Shown: positions 1-8,547 of the stretch, piece by piece | How the letters are laid out: the number at the start of each line of letters is the position of its first letter | Numbering within the stretch: position 1 is the stretch's first letter | Assembly (NCBI RefSeq): GCF_011617705.1 | Contig: NZ_CP050154.1 | Coordinates: 4,154,001 to 4,218,000 of the forward strand | Length of the DNA: 64,000 nucleotides | Direction of reading: 5' to 3' | DNA from: Brevibacterium limosum | GTDB lineage: Bacteria; Actinomycetota; Actinomycetes; Actinomycetales; Brevibacteriaceae | Translations under genes and position numbers: made by a program | The notes under the pieces: generated by a model | Seen by the model: the letters and a program-made list of their open reading frames with translations, nothing else | Databases searched by the model: none | What the model was told of the DNA's origin: nothing

Positions 1-1082
1 TCCGAAGTGACACCGGTGAGCACGGCCGGCGAGACGTACGCGGATCCGTCGGCGGCGAGTTCGCCGCCGACGAGCGTCGCACCCTGCTCGACGGCGCGAT
101 CGAGCTGCTTGCGCAGGTTCTCGGCGGCACCGCGCGAGGACAGGGGCGAGTACTTGCCGTCGCCCGCCTCGGCGGGGGTGCCCTTCTCCCAGGACTGGGC
201 GCGCTCCGTCAGCCCGGCCACGAAGTCGTCGTAGATGTCGTCCATGACGATCATCCGCTTGTTCGCGTTGCAGACCTGGCCGGTGTTGTACAGACGGGTG
301 CCCCAGGCGGTGTCGACGGCCTCGTTCATGTCATCGGTGTCGAGGACGATGTAGGGGTCGGAGCCGCCGAGCTCGAGCACGGCCTTCTTCAGGTTCTTGC
401 CCGCGGTCGCGGCCACGGCCGAGCCGGCGCGCTCGGAACCGGTCAGGGACACGCCTTCGACGCGGTCGTCGGCGATGATCGTCTCGATCTGCTCATGAGT
501 GGCGTAGATGTTGTTGTACACGCCGTCGGGAATGCCGGCTTCCTTCATGAGCTCAGCGATCTTCGCCGAGGAGCGGGGGCAGATCTCCGCGTGCTTGAGG
601 ATGATCGTGTTGCCGAGCACGAGGTTCGGCGCGGCGAAGCGTGCGACCTGGTAGTACGGGAAGTTCCAGGGCATGATGCCCAGCAGCGGACCGACGGGGC
701 GACGCTGGATGAAGGCCTTGCCGCCCGACATCGATTCGATCGGCTCATCGGCGGCGAACTTCGGACCGTTGTCGGCGTAGTAGTTGAAGATCGCTTCGCA
801 GAACTCGGCTTCTTCCTCGCCTTCGGCGGTGGGCTTGCCCATCTCCTCGGCGATGATCTTCGCGAGCTCTTCCTTGCGCTCACCGAAGAGGGCGGCGACC
901 TTGTTGACGATCGCGGCGCGCTCCTCGATGGTCTTCTCACGCCAGCTCAGGTAGCCCTTGTGCGCGGATTCGAGGACCTGCTGGACCTCTTCGTCGGTGG
1001 CATTGTCGAACTTCTCGACGACTTCACCGGTGGCCGGGTTCTCGACACGGTAGCCGCCTGCAGCACTGCCTACGTTGCTCAT
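1..1082 (-). CDS. NAD(P)-dependent succinate-semialdehyde/aldehyde dehydrogenase, 3' end outside window
   Basis: The reading frame runs from ATG at 1082 off the left edge (360 codons visible). It begins MSNVGSAAGGYRVENPATGE. It shows the class-I aldehyde dehydrogenase landmarks in order: PWNFPYYQ (oxyanion Asn), a cofactor-binding region, LELGGSDP (general-base Glu) and NTGQVCNANKR (catalytic Cys). The family oxidises aldehydes to acids with NAD(P); the short N-terminus and the GGSDPYIV form are typical of succinate-semialdehyde dehydrogenases, so succinate semialdehyde to succinate is the likely reaction. A good ribosome site (AAAGGAG) lies 7 bases before the ATG. The gene stands alone, upstream of a 362-bp gap. 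The exact substrate is inferred from family resemblance only. Confidence 0.88.
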   Translation of the reverse strand, partial: MSNVGSAAGGYRVENPATGEVVEKFDNATDEEVQQVLESAHKGYLSWREKTIEERAAIVNKVAALFGERKEELAKIIAEEMGKPTAEGEEEAEFCEAIFNYYADNGPKFAADEPIESMSGGKAFIQRRPVGPLLGIMPWNFPYYQVARFAAPNLVLGNTIILKHAEICPRSSAKIAELMKEAGIPDGVYNNIYATHEQIETIIADDRVEGVSLTGSERAGSAVAATAGKNLKKAVLELGGSDPYIVLDTDDMNEAVDTAWGTRLYNTGQVCNANKRMIVMDDIYDDFVAGLTERAQSWEKGTPAEAGDGKYSPLSSRGAAENLRKQLDRAVEQGATLVGGELAADGSAYVSPAVLTGVTS

Positions 1083-1277
1083 TCCAGACTCCTTTGACTT
1101 ATTGACTTATGCGCCTGTCGGCGCCGCTCAAGCAATTGCATACCTGTTCGCCGTCAGAATCGACGGAATGCGTATGCCTGCCACCCACGCTATCAATACG
1201 TGACCCGCGCAACAAGTGCCGAAACCTGGGGGATTCATCAGTTCCGAACGCCAGGGTCCGCCACCGCCGAGGTGGTG

Positions 1278-1307
1278 CGGATTCCGAATCGGATTCGACG
1301 GAATCCG
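1278..1307. repeat. Inverted repeat CGGATTCCG-N12-CGGAATCCG upstream of the aldehyde dehydrogenase
   Basis: Perfect 9-bp arms at 1278-1286 and 1299-1307 flank an inner GAATC-G-GATTC palindrome at 1286-1296. It lies in the 362-bp gap (1083-1444) between the aldehyde dehydrogenase start and the symporter stop. It could be a regulator site for the dehydrogenase, or part of a 3' structure of the symporter. Apart from this and the weak hairpin at 1349-1373 I see nothing else in the gap. Confidence 0.4.
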
Positions 1308-1348
1308 TACGCTCGGTTCGGCCCCGGAAACCCAGCCGAGAAGGGGAA

Positions 1349-1373
1349 CGGCCGCCCCACGAAGGAGCGGCCG
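1349..1373 (-). terminator. Possible weak terminator after the alanine/glycine symporter
   Basis: The sequence forms a GC-rich 7-bp stem (CGGCCGC / GCGGCCG) with an 11-base loop, about 70 bases after the symporter stop on the minus strand. It is followed by only a short T/C-rich run, so termination activity is uncertain. Confidence 0.35.
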
Positions 1374-1444
1374 AACCGACGAGGACACAGCCGGACGGAA
1401 CTCGGTCGGCCGCCTCGGCGAGGGGATCAGTCGAGGCGTCTTGA

Positions 1445-2923
1445 TCAGTCGAAGCGACGGGAGGAGCCGATGACGTCGCCGGCCTTCCAATCCGCCCAAC
1501 CGGGCTGATCGATCATGAACGATTCGATCGTATCCCTGTCCGCCCGCAGCTGCGGGTCGTGCTTGAGGTAGAACTTCGTCTCGCGGGCGATGAGTCCGGA
1601 GAGGATGAGGATGCCGAGCAGGTTCGGCAGCGCCATGAGCCCGTTCATCACGTCGGAGAAGTTCCAGACCGGTTCGAGTTCGGTCGTGCAGCCGATGAAG
1701 ACGACGAGGGAGAAGAAGATCCGGAACGGCAGCACTCCCCGCCGGCCGACGAGACGTTCGACGTTGCGGTCGCCGTAATAGGACCAGCCGAGCAGCGTGG
1801 AGAACGCGAAGAGGACGATGCCGATGGTGACCACCCAGTGGCCCCACTGTCCGGGCAGTCCGTGCGAGAACGCCTCGCCGGTCATGAGCGCCGCGCTGAT
1901 CTGCTCGCCGGTCTCCGGGTCGACCTCGTCCCAGGTGCCGGTGGCGATGATGGTCAGTCCGGTGAAGCTGACGACGATGATCGTGTCGATGAAGGTCTGC
2001 GTCATCGACACGAGGCCTTGGCGAACCGGGTGCGAGGTCTGGGCGGCGGCCGCGGCGATCGGTGCCGAGCCGAGTCCCGACTCGTTCGAGAACAGACCGC
2101 GGGCGACACCCATCTGCACGACGATGATGATCGCCGATCCCGCGAAGCCGCCGGCCGCGGAGGTGCCGGTGAAGGCATCGGTGAAGATCTGCGCGAAGGC
2201 CGCGGGCAGCTCTCCGATGTTCGCGATGAGGATGAAGACGGCGCCGAGGACGTAGAAGACGATCATGATCGGCACGAGGCCGGCCGTGACGCGGCCGATG
2301 GACTTGATGCCGCCGACGAGGACCACGAGGGTGAGGACGGTGAGCACGGCACCGGTGATCCAGGCGGGCACCGACCAGCTGGATTCGACGTTCGCGGCGA
2401 TCGAGTTGCCCTGCGTCATGTTGCCGATACCGAAGCAGGCGAGCACGGCGAAGATCGCGAACATGAGGCCGAGCACCTTGCCCAGCGGGCCCTTGATGCC
2501 GTGTTCGAGGTAGAATTGCGGGCCGCCGGACTTCTCACCGGCTTCGTCGGTGCGACGGAAGCGCACGGCGAGGAATCCCTCCGCATACTTCGTGACCATG
2601 CCCAGCAGGCCGGTCATCCACATCCAGAACAGGGCACCGGGTCCGCCGATGCCGATGGCCGTGGCGACGCCGACGATGTTGCCGGTGCCGACGGTGGCTG
2701 CCAGCGCCGTCGTCAGGGCCTGGAACTGGGAGATGTCGCCTTCCGAACCGGCGTCCTTGCGCTTGAGGATGCCCAGATACAGCGCCGGCGCCAGCTTCGT
2801 GAACTGGAGCCCGCCGAGTCGGATGGTCAGGTAGAGACCCGTCCCCAGCAGGAGCGGGATGAGCAGGAACGGGCCCCAGACGAAGCCGCTGATCGAGGCC
2901 AAGAGTTCGGTGAGAGCGTCCAT
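1445..2923 (-). CDS. Alanine/glycine:cation symporter family protein (AGCS)
   Basis: An inner-membrane carrier of about 492 residues, expected to import alanine or glycine with Na+ or H+. The N-terminus MDALTELLASISGFVWGP and the following LLLGTGLYLTIRLGGLQF are typical of the family. Further family-like stretches are TGNIVGVATAI, GGPGALFWMW, QGNSIAANVESSW, and ARGLFSNESGLGSAPIAAAA. About ten hydrophobic segments span the protein, and the C-terminal 40 residues are polar. ATG at 2923 gives the canonical family N-terminus. In-frame GTG at 2932 and TTG at 2944 are alternatives, and a GGAAAG ribosome site (2937-2942) is better placed for the GTG. It is a single-gene unit; its substrate is inferred from the family. 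Confidence 0.92.
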   Translation of the reverse strand: MDALTELLASISGFVWGPFLLIPLLLGTGLYLTIRLGGLQFTKLAPALYLGILKRKDAGSEGDISQFQALTTALAATVGTGNIVGVATAIGIGGPGALFWMWMTGLLGMVTKYAEGFLAVRFRRTDEAGEKSGGPQFYLEHGIKGPLGKVLGLMFAIFAVLACFGIGNMTQGNSIAANVESSWSVPAWITGAVLTVLTLVVLVGGIKSIGRVTAGLVPIMIVFYVLGAVFILIANIGELPAAFAQIFTDAFTGTSAAGGFAGSAIIIVVQMGVARGLFSNESGLGSAPIAAAAAQTSHPVRQGLVSMTQTFIDTIIVVSFTGLTIIATGTWDEVDPETGEQISAALMTGEAFSHGLPGQWGHWVVTIGIVLFAFSTLLGWSYYGDRNVERLVGRRGVLPFRIFFSLVVFIGCTTELEPVWNFSDVMNGLMALPNLLGILILSGLIARETKFYLKHDPQLRADRDTIESFMIDQPGWADWKAGDVIGSSRRFD

Positions 2924-3040
2924 CAGGGTCACATCACTTTCCAACGTCGATCGACGACGTGACTCAAGTCATAAGCAGTACGTTTTCTGACTGTACCCCA
3001 TGAATTGGCTGTAAAGATTCCGCAAGGTTGCGATCCCATA

Positions 3041-3073
3041 TCGTTCGCGGATTCCGGTGTCGTTCGCGGATTC
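3041..3073. repeat. Two direct copies of TCGTTCGCGGATTC
   Basis: The 14-base sequence occurs at 3041-3054 and again at 3060-3073, between the symporter promoter region and the 3' end of the AceE-like gene; the second copy overlaps that stop codon. It may reflect a small local duplication. Confidence 0.5.
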
Positions 3074-5495
3074 ACCGCCCCACGGCCTCGAGCGCCGCCG
3101 CGGCGATCGAGGCCGTGTCGATGCCGTGGATCTCGTAGGCCTCGCTCACCGAGGAGGCCTGACCGAATTCCGTGACCCCGAGGTTCCGTGTGCGGTCCCC
3201 TCGCACCCCGGCCAGGAACGCCAGAGTGTGGGGGTGTCCGTCGAGGACGGTGACGAGGGGCGCCGGGTGCGCGACGGGGAACAGCTCATCGGCGATGGCC
3301 GAGCGGTGACTGGCACGGACCTGCGAACGCTCCTGGACCGACCGGAACACCTTCGACGGCGAGGTGAGGCAGACGACACCGGCGCGGACACCCATCGATT
3401 CGAGGCGATGCGCGGCCGCAATCACCTCGGTCATGATGGCCCCGGCCCCGACGAGCGTGACCTCGTCCTCTGCGGCCGGTCGGGCGGTCAGCCGGTACCC
3501 GCCGGCGATGACCTGGTCCCGGCGGTGGGCCCGCAGCAGCGGATCCTCGGGAACTGCCGCCAGCTCCTGGGCCACGGGCTTCGTCGACAGGCGGAAGTAC
3601 GCGGAGTCGCCGTCCGGGTCGGCGAGTTCGCGCATGGCCTCGAGCAGGGTCCACTCGAGATCCTGGGCGAAGGCCGGTTCCCAGCTGGTCAGGCCCGGGA
3701 TCTCCAAAGTCACCGAGGGCGTGTTGAACGACTGGTGCGCCCCGCCCTCCGGGGCGAGCGAGACGCCCGAGGGCGTGCCAACCATGATCGAGCGCCCGCC
3801 CGCGTAGAGGCCGAAGGTCCACGGCTCCAGGGCCCGGTTGATGAAGGGATCGTAGATCGTCGCGATCGGCAGCAGCGGCTGGCCCCAGCGCTGCCCGGTC
3901 GCGCCGAGCTCCCCGGCCAGGGAGACGAGGTTGACCTCGGCGATGCCGAGTTCGATGTGCTGACCGCTCGTTCCCTCCTGCCAGCGCAGCACCCGTTCCC
4001 GGTCGTCGGCGAACCAGTCGTGGCGGCCCGCCGGGGACCAGATTCCGGTCTTGTTGATCCATCCGCCGAGGTTCGTCGAGGTCGCGACGTCCGGCGACAG
4101 AGTGACGACCAGCCGGGCCACCTCGGGGGCGACGTGCTTGAGGTCGGAGAGGAACCGACCCAGTGCCGCCTGGGTGGAGACCTGGGGCCTGGGGGCGAAG
4201 CCGAGCTCGACGGGCACCTCGGCGACGGCGTGCGTTTCGACCGGGTTCCGAGCCAGCCGCTGAGCCGTCCTCGCGCAGAGGCGACCGGCGGGAGTGTCCG
4301 GGTCGAAGGCGACCCACGGATCGTCGAGGTCCATCCCCGAGGCGGTCGCGAGATCGCGCATCTGCGCCTCGGTCAGCTGGGCGGCGTGGTTGCCGGGGTG
4401 GCCCTCGGTGGCCAGCCCCTTGCCCTTGATCGTATAGGCGAAGACGACGGTCGGACGGTCGTCGTCGATGGCGTCGAAGGTGGAGATGAGCTGACCGAGG
4501 TCATGACCGCCGAGGTCACGGATGAGGGAGGCGAGACCGTCGCCGTCGAATCCGTCGATGACCGTGGAGAGTCCGGCCGCCTCGGTGTCGGTGAGACCCG
4601 AGAGCAGTCGGTCGTGGATCTCGGACGGATGGGCCCGCAGCAGCCGCTGGTATTCGGGATTGGGCATCGTCACGAGCCGGTCCCCCAGCGCCTGCCCGCC
4701 GGGGGCCGCGAACACGGCTTCTAATCGGCGTCCCCACGGGCAGGTGAGCACCTGCCAGCCGGCGGCGTCGAACATGCCCTGCAGCCGGCGGATCTGGACG
4801 TCGGGGATGACCCGGTCCAGGGACTGACGGTTGAGGTCGACGATCCACACGAGTTCGCCGAGGCTGCGCACCTCCGGGTCGATGATCGCCTCCCACACAG
4901 CCCCTTCGTCCATCTCCGCGTCGCCGAGCAGGGAGTAGAAGCGGCCGGCTTCCGGGGTCTCGGGAAAGCGGTCGGAGACGTAGCGGTGCGACAGCGCCGC
5001 CCAGATCGGGGCGGTCGCGCCGATGCCCACGGACCCGGTGGAGAAGTCCACCGTATCCGGGTCCTTCGTCCGTGAGGGATAGGGCTGGAGTCCTCCGCGG
5101 CTGCGCAGGGTGTCCAGATACTCCTCGCCGAGGTCGCCGATCAGATAGCTGATCGCGTGCAGGACCGGTGAGGCGTGGGGTTTGACCGAGACCCGGTCGA
5201 TCGAGCGCAGCTGGGTGAACCACAGCGCCGTCATGATCCCGGTCATCGACGCCGAGGAGGACTGGTGCCCGCCGACCTTGACCCTGTCGGGGTTCGTCCG
5301 CCCCCGGTTGGCGCGGTCGATGATCGATGTCGCCAGCCACAGCACTCTCTGAGCGATCTCGTCGAGGATCTCCTCGTCGCCGGAGGCCGAGGCTCGCAGC
5401 GGACGGTCGTTCGTCCCCGGCGGGCTGACCTGCAGCGAGGTCTCGAACTGGTGGCGTTCTGTTTCCTGCGGGGCCGGTTCCTGTGCGGTGGTCAT
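3072..5495 (-). CDS. AceE-like thiamine-diphosphate 2-oxoacid dehydrogenase E1 component
   Basis: This 807-residue protein is homologous to the homodimeric pyruvate dehydrogenase E1 (E. coli AceE, about 890 residues). Matching segments in order are GGHQSSSASMTGIMTALW, SVGIGATAPIWAALS, the thiamine-diphosphate/Mg site LLGDAEMDEG...DLNRQSLD, an active-site-loop-like GHPGNHAAQL, GTSGQHIELGIAEVNLVS in the pyrimidine domain and PEGGAHQSF. The usual GDG of the cofactor motif reads GDA, but the Asp and the later Asn and Gln are kept. It starts 2 bases after the ACC deaminase stop, so the two form an operon. ACC deaminase yields 2-oxobutyrate, so this E1 may act on that acid (inference). No E2 or E3 gene is nearby. 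Start ATG 5495 is set by the operon junction; longer forms would overlap acdS. Confidence 0.85.
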   Translation of the reverse strand: MTTAQEPAPQETERHQFETSLQVSPPGTNDRPLRASASGDEEILDEIAQRVLWLATSIIDRANRGRTNPDRVKVGGHQSSSASMTGIMTALWFTQLRSIDRVSVKPHASPVLHAISYLIGDLGEEYLDTLRSRGGLQPYPSRTKDPDTVDFSTGSVGIGATAPIWAALSHRYVSDRFPETPEAGRFYSLLGDAEMDEGAVWEAIIDPEVRSLGELVWIVDLNRQSLDRVIPDVQIRRLQGMFDAAGWQVLTCPWGRRLEAVFAAPGGQALGDRLVTMPNPEYQRLLRAHPSEIHDRLLSGLTDTEAAGLSTVIDGFDGDGLASLIRDLGGHDLGQLISTFDAIDDDRPTVVFAYTIKGKGLATEGHPGNHAAQLTEAQMRDLATASGMDLDDPWVAFDPDTPAGRLCARTAQRLARNPVETHAVAEVPVELGFAPRPQVSTQAALGRFLSDLKHVAPEVARLVVTLSPDVATSTNLGGWINKTGIWSPAGRHDWFADDRERVLRWQEGTSGQHIELGIAEVNLVSLAGELGATGQRWGQPLLPIATIYDPFINRALEPWTFGLYAGGRSIMVGTPSGVSLAPEGGAHQSFNTPSVTLEIPGLTSWEPAFAQDLEWTLLEAMRELADPDGDSAYFRLSTKPVAQELAAVPEDPLLRAHRRDQVIAGGYRLTARPAAEDEVTLVGAGAIMTEVIAAAHRLESMGVRAGVVCLTSPSKVFRSVQERSQVRASHRSAIADELFPVAHPAPLVTVLDGHPHTLAFLAGVRGDRTRNLGVTEFGQASSVSEAYEIHGIDTASIAAAALEAVGR

Positions 5496-5497
5496 CG

Positions 5498-6514
5498 TCA
5501 GAAGATCGAGGAGTAGGCGTTGAGGGCGAGCTGTCCGCCGAGGTGGGCGTAGAGGACGGTCGAGTCCGATCCGATGGTGCCGTCGCCGACGAGGTCGAGC
5601 AGTCCGGCCATCGACTTGCCCTCGTAGACGGGGTCGAGGATGACGCCTTCGAGCCGTGCGGTGGTGCGGATCGCGCCCACGGTCGATTCGTCGGGGATGC
5701 CGTAGGCGGGACCTTCCCAGCCGGTGCGGACGTCGACCTCGTCGTCGGTGATCTCGCGGCCGAGTCCGATGAGGTCGGCGGTGGTGTTCGCGATGCGCTG
5801 CACCTGGTCGCGAGTCTTGTCGATCGTGGCGGAGGCGTCGATGCCGATGACTTTGCGGGGGCGGCCGCCGGCGGCTTCGAGTGCGGCGAATCCGGCGATC
5901 ATTCCCGCGTGCGTCGAGCCGGTCACGGTGCACACGACGATGGTGTCGAAGAAGACGCCGAGTTCCTTCTCCTGCTCGGCGACCTCATAGGCCCAGTTCG
6001 CGAAGCCGAGTCCGCCGAACTTGTGCTCGGAGGCACCCGCCGGGATCGGGTAGGGCTTTCCGCCGGCCTCTTCGACCTCGGCCAGGGCGTTCTCCCAGCT
6101 CGAACGGATGCCGATATCGAATCCGGCCGAGTCGAGACGCACATCGGCACCCATGATGCGCGAGAGTTCGATATTGCCGACTTTGTCGTTGCCCGGATCC
6201 TCCCAGTCGACCCAGCGCTCCTGCACGAGGCGGGCCTTCAGTCCCAGGTGAGCGGCGACGGCGGCGACCTGGCGGGTGTGGTTGGACTGGTAGCCGCCGA
6301 TCGAGACGAGGGTGTCCGCCCCGGAGGCGAGGATGTCGGGGACGATGTACTCGAGCTTGCGGGTCTTGTTGCCGCCGAAGGCGAGTCCGGAGTTGACGTC
6401 CTCGCGCTTGGCCCAGACGCGGGCCCCGCCGAGGTGGTCGCTCAGTCGCGGGAGCTCGTGGACCGGGCTCGGACCGAAGGTCAGTGGGTGGCGTTCGAAG
6501 TCGGTGATGGCCAT
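5498..6514 (-). CDS. acdS: 1-aminocyclopropane-1-carboxylate (ACC) deaminase or D-cysteine desulfhydrase-like PLP enzyme
   Basis: The 338-residue length equals that of characterised bacterial ACC deaminases. It follows the AcdS pattern closely: [28 protein letters not shown] (PLP lysine at about residue 50), [46 protein letters not shown] and [14 protein letters not shown]. The Glu in VYEGKS and the Leu in AHLGG are residues used to separate true ACC deaminases from D-cysteine desulfhydrases. The reaction is ACC to 2-oxobutyrate plus ammonia. Where known, the enzyme is cytoplasmic and is common in plant-associated bacteria. The next gene is the AceE-like E1, and a GntR regulator is divergent across an operator at 6557-6578. 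The specific substrate still rests on motif reading. Confidence 0.88.
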   Translation of the reverse strand: MAITDFERHPLTFGPSPVHELPRLSDHLGGARVWAKREDVNSGLAFGGNKTRKLEYIVPDILASGADTLVSIGGYQSNHTRQVAAVAAHLGLKARLVQERWVDWEDPGNDKVGNIELSRIMGADVRLDSAGFDIGIRSSWENALAEVEEAGGKPYPIPAGASEHKFGGLGFANWAYEVAEQEKELGVFFDTIVVCTVTGSTHAGMIAGFAALEAAGGRPRKVIGIDASATIDKTRDQVQRIANTTADLIGLGREITDDEVDVRTGWEGPAYGIPDESTVGAIRTTARLEGVILDPVYEGKSMAGLLDLVGDGTIGSDSTVLYAHLGGQLALNAYSSIF

Positions 6515-6556
6515 GGTGTCCTCGGTTCTCTGGGCGATGTGTCCTGGATCGCATCG

Positions 6557-6578
6557 TGCAATATGCAATATATTGCAT
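6557..6578. promoter_or_regulatory. Palindromic operator between acdS and the divergent GntR gene
   Basis: A perfect 16-bp palindrome, ATGCAATATATTGCAT, occupies 6563-6578. A further half-site TGCAATA at 6557-6563 directly abuts it. It is AT-rich inside a GC-rich region and sits in the acdS / GntR intergenic space. TACAAT at 6591-6596 could be a -10 for the plus strand. The natural candidate ligand is the GntR protein encoded at 6716; this is an inference. Confidence 0.7.
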
Positions 6579-6620
6579 TTCGGAGAAGCATACAATGGGT
6601 AGATGAATCGGCTTCGACGT

Positions 6621-6656
6621 CAGATCGACGCTCGATGACAGATCGACGTTCGATGA
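6621..6656 (+). repeat. Two tandem 18-bp repeats in the leader of the first GntR gene
   Basis: CAGATCGACGCTCGATGA (6621-6638) is followed at once by CAGATCGACGTTCGATGA (6639-6656), differing at one base. They lie between the operator and the GTG start at 6716, in the probable 5' untranslated leader. Confidence 0.6.
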
Positions 6657-6715
6657 CTCGAGAATCCGTCGCCGCACACACCCGCGCCCAGCGCCGCCCG
6701 AAGAGAGGACAGAAC

Positions 6716-7366
6716 GTGCCGATCCCCACGGACAGCCCGGCGCCGCACCGCACCCTGCTGCGCGATGACGTCTACCGGTCGATCCGCGACGCCATCGTCC
6801 GCGGTCAGCTCGCCCCCGGCGAACAGCTGCGCGATCAGGAGCTCGGCGCCTGGCTCCAGGTCTCTCGGACGCCCGTGCGCGAGGCTCTGCAGCGTCTCGC
6901 GCAGGCGGGTCTCGTCGTGGCCCAACCGGGAAAGATGACGAGAGTCGCCCCCGAGGACCCCGATCTCATCGTCAGCGCCCGCCAGATCGCCGCCGAACTC
7001 CACGCCCTGGCCTTCGACCTCGCATTCTCCGCGCTCGACGAGGCGGCGCTTCACCAGATGGAGCAGGCCAATGACCGGCTGAGTGCGGCCCTGGCGGCCG
7101 GCGATGCCGAGGCGGCCATCGCGGCCGACGACGACTTCCACGAGGTGGCCCTCGATCGGTGCGCCAACCCCCTCATCCCCGAGCACCTCGAGGTGGTCAC
7201 GGCCACCCTCCGTCGCGCAGAATTCCTTCACTTCGAGTCGGTCAAGGGCTCGGCCTCGCCCGAGCAGCACATCGAGATCATCAGCGCGGTCCGGGCGGGG
7301 AATCAGAGACGAGGCGTTGCGCTGACCAGAGCGAACTGGTCGACGATCACCGGGCAGCAGCCCTAG
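6716..7366 (+). CDS. GntR-family (FadR/FCD-type) transcriptional regulator, divergent from acdS
   Basis: A protein of 216 residues. An N-terminal winged helix-turn-helix (LLRDDVYRSIRDAIVRGQLAPGEQL...SRTPVREALQRL...GLVV, about residues 10-75) is followed by an all-helical FCD ligand domain (about 85-210). The GntR signature PxxxxLxEQxLxxxxxVSRTPVREAL is visible. A DDFH segment and later His residues are typical metal/ligand positions of FCD domains. Start GTG 6716 is chosen because GAGAGG lies 7 bases upstream and the residues before it are not conserved-looking; ATG 6652 is possible. Its divergent placement from acdS and the operator at 6557-6578 suggest it controls the acdS/E1 operon and itself. 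Confidence 0.85.
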   Translation: MPIPTDSPAPHRTLLRDDVYRSIRDAIVRGQLAPGEQLRDQELGAWLQVSRTPVREALQRLAQAGLVVAQPGKMTRVAPEDPDLIVSARQIAAELHALAFDLAFSALDEAALHQMEQANDRLSAALAAGDAEAAIAADDDFHEVALDRCANPLIPEHLEVVTATLRRAEFLHFESVKGSASPEQHIEIISAVRAGNQRRGVALTRANWSTITGQQP

Positions 7367-7385
7367 GAAATGCCGCTGATTCATT

Positions 7386-7402
7386 AAGTCATATGATGAC
7401 TT
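7386..7402. promoter_or_regulatory. Operator AAGTCAT-ATG-ATGACTT before the secreted esterase
   Basis: A perfect inverted repeat with 7-bp arms and a 3-bp centre; it contains TATGAT (7392-7397), a good -10 hexamer. It is almost the same as the site at 8566-8582 before the second GntR gene (14 of 17 bases identical, symmetry kept). A repressor bound here would block the promoter of the esterase gene. Confidence 0.7.
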
Positions 7403-7448
7403 GTGTTGGAGTCCTCACCACAGATCACCGACGATCAGAGGACCGAGG

Positions 7449-8519
7449 ATGTCATCGACGACGAAAACACTCACGACCACACTGCTCGCGGCGGCCGCGA
7501 GCCTCGCGCTCCTGACGGGGACCGCCGGACCGACAGCAGGAGCATCGTCGGGCACGCCGCACTCTTCGAGCCCGCAGCCCGCCTCCACGACCGCTGCCGC
7601 GCAGCCATCAGCAGGTTCGATGCCGACCGCCCTGTCGGCCGGCTGCGGCACAGAGCAGAAGCCGGGCAACGACGAGAAGACCATCACCACGGCAGACGGC
7701 GAGCGCAGCTTTCGGATCAACATCCCGCGCGACTACGAGATCGCGACTCCCCTGCCGCTCGTCCTCGGGTTCCACGGCAACGGTTCCGACGGCGCCGAGT
7801 TCCAGAATTACACCGGCCTGCCGCAGCTGCCGGCGATCACGGTCTTCCCCGACGGCGACCTCAACGACGGCAAACGCTCCTGGCAGGGGGCGCCCTACGC
7901 CAGCGGTGCCGATGACGTCGCGTTCGTGGCCGACCTGCTCGATGAGGTCGAATCCGAGCACTGCATCGACCTCAATCGGATCTTCGCCACCGGCAAGTCC
8001 AACGGCGGCGGAATGGTCTCCGTGCTCGCCTGCCATCTGCGCGATCGCTTCTCCGCCTTCGCCCCCGTCGCCGGCGCCTACTACCCGCAATCGACCGAGG
8101 GGTGTGACTACTCGATCCCGACGCCGATGCTCGCCATCCACGGCACAGGCGATGCCACGATGCACTACGACGGCGGCCACCGCCAGGGCGAGGACTACCC
8201 GAGTGTGCGCGATTGGATCCGGCCCTGGGCAGACGCCTCCGACTGCGAGAAGGAGACCGAACGCCAGGTCGGCCGCAAGGGCGAAGACGTGGTGCGCACC
8301 CAGTGGACGCAGTGCGGAGCGGGAAGCCACTCGGCCGTAAAGCCCGGCAGATCCGCCGCCGTCGAGCTCTACTCCGTCGCCGACGGCGGCCACGTCTGGC
8401 CGGGCGAACTCGTCTACAGCGGCGGCGGGTACGTCACGAAGGACTTCTCGGCCACGGACACGATCTGGGACTTCTTCCTCAGCCATCCGGGCGCGACGCA
8501 GGGACCGGACCAGAAGTGA
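7449..8519 (+). CDS. Secreted carbohydrate-esterase-family-1 / LpqC-like polyhydroxybutyrate depolymerase-type esterase
   Basis: Predicted exported alpha/beta hydrolase of 356 residues. Residues 1-35 form a signal peptide (TTKTLTTTLLAAAASLALL, then AGASS). Next is an Ala/Ser/Pro-rich linker and then a mature domain starting at LSAGCG. The domain shows LVLGFHGNGSDG (oxyanion hole region), FATGKSNGGGMVSVLAC (nucleophile Ser in GxSxGG), a likely catalytic Asp near HGTGDATMHYDG, and GGHVWPGE (catalytic His). This pattern is shared by feruloyl/acetyl-xylan esterases and extracellular PHB depolymerases, so the polymer it attacks is unknown. Start ATG 7449 directly precedes the signal peptide. A shared operator links it to the GntR gene at 8604. 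Confidence 0.83.
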   Translation: MSSTTKTLTTTLLAAAASLALLTGTAGPTAGASSGTPHSSSPQPASTTAAAQPSAGSMPTALSAGCGTEQKPGNDEKTITTADGERSFRINIPRDYEIATPLPLVLGFHGNGSDGAEFQNYTGLPQLPAITVFPDGDLNDGKRSWQGAPYASGADDVAFVADLLDEVESEHCIDLNRIFATGKSNGGGMVSVLACHLRDRFSAFAPVAGAYYPQSTEGCDYSIPTPMLAIHGTGDATMHYDGGHRQGEDYPSVRDWIRPWADASDCEKETERQVGRKGEDVVRTQWTQCGAGSHSAVKPGRSAAVELYSVADGGHVWPGELVYSGGGYVTKDFSATDTIWDFFLSHPGATQGPDQK

Positions 8520-8537
8520 CCGGACAGTGCCCGGTCA
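8517..8537 (+). terminator. Small hairpin overlapping the esterase stop codon
   Basis: TGACCGG and CCGGTCA form a 7-bp stem with a 7-base loop that starts at the stop codon. No T-run follows, so terminator function is only possible. Confidence 0.3.
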
Positions 8538-8547
8538 AGAGTGACCG

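Noticed and set aside
1559..2962. A 467-codon open frame on the plus strand opposite the AGCS symporter
   Set aside because: It is Arg/Glu/Asp/Gly-rich with no hydrophobic pattern or domain, and lies wholly antisense to a gene with clear family motifs; it is a product of high GC content.
3057..4724. A 555-codon plus-strand frame opposite the AceE-like gene
   Set aside because: Antisense to a well-supported gene and made of low-complexity Gly/Arg/Asp protein.
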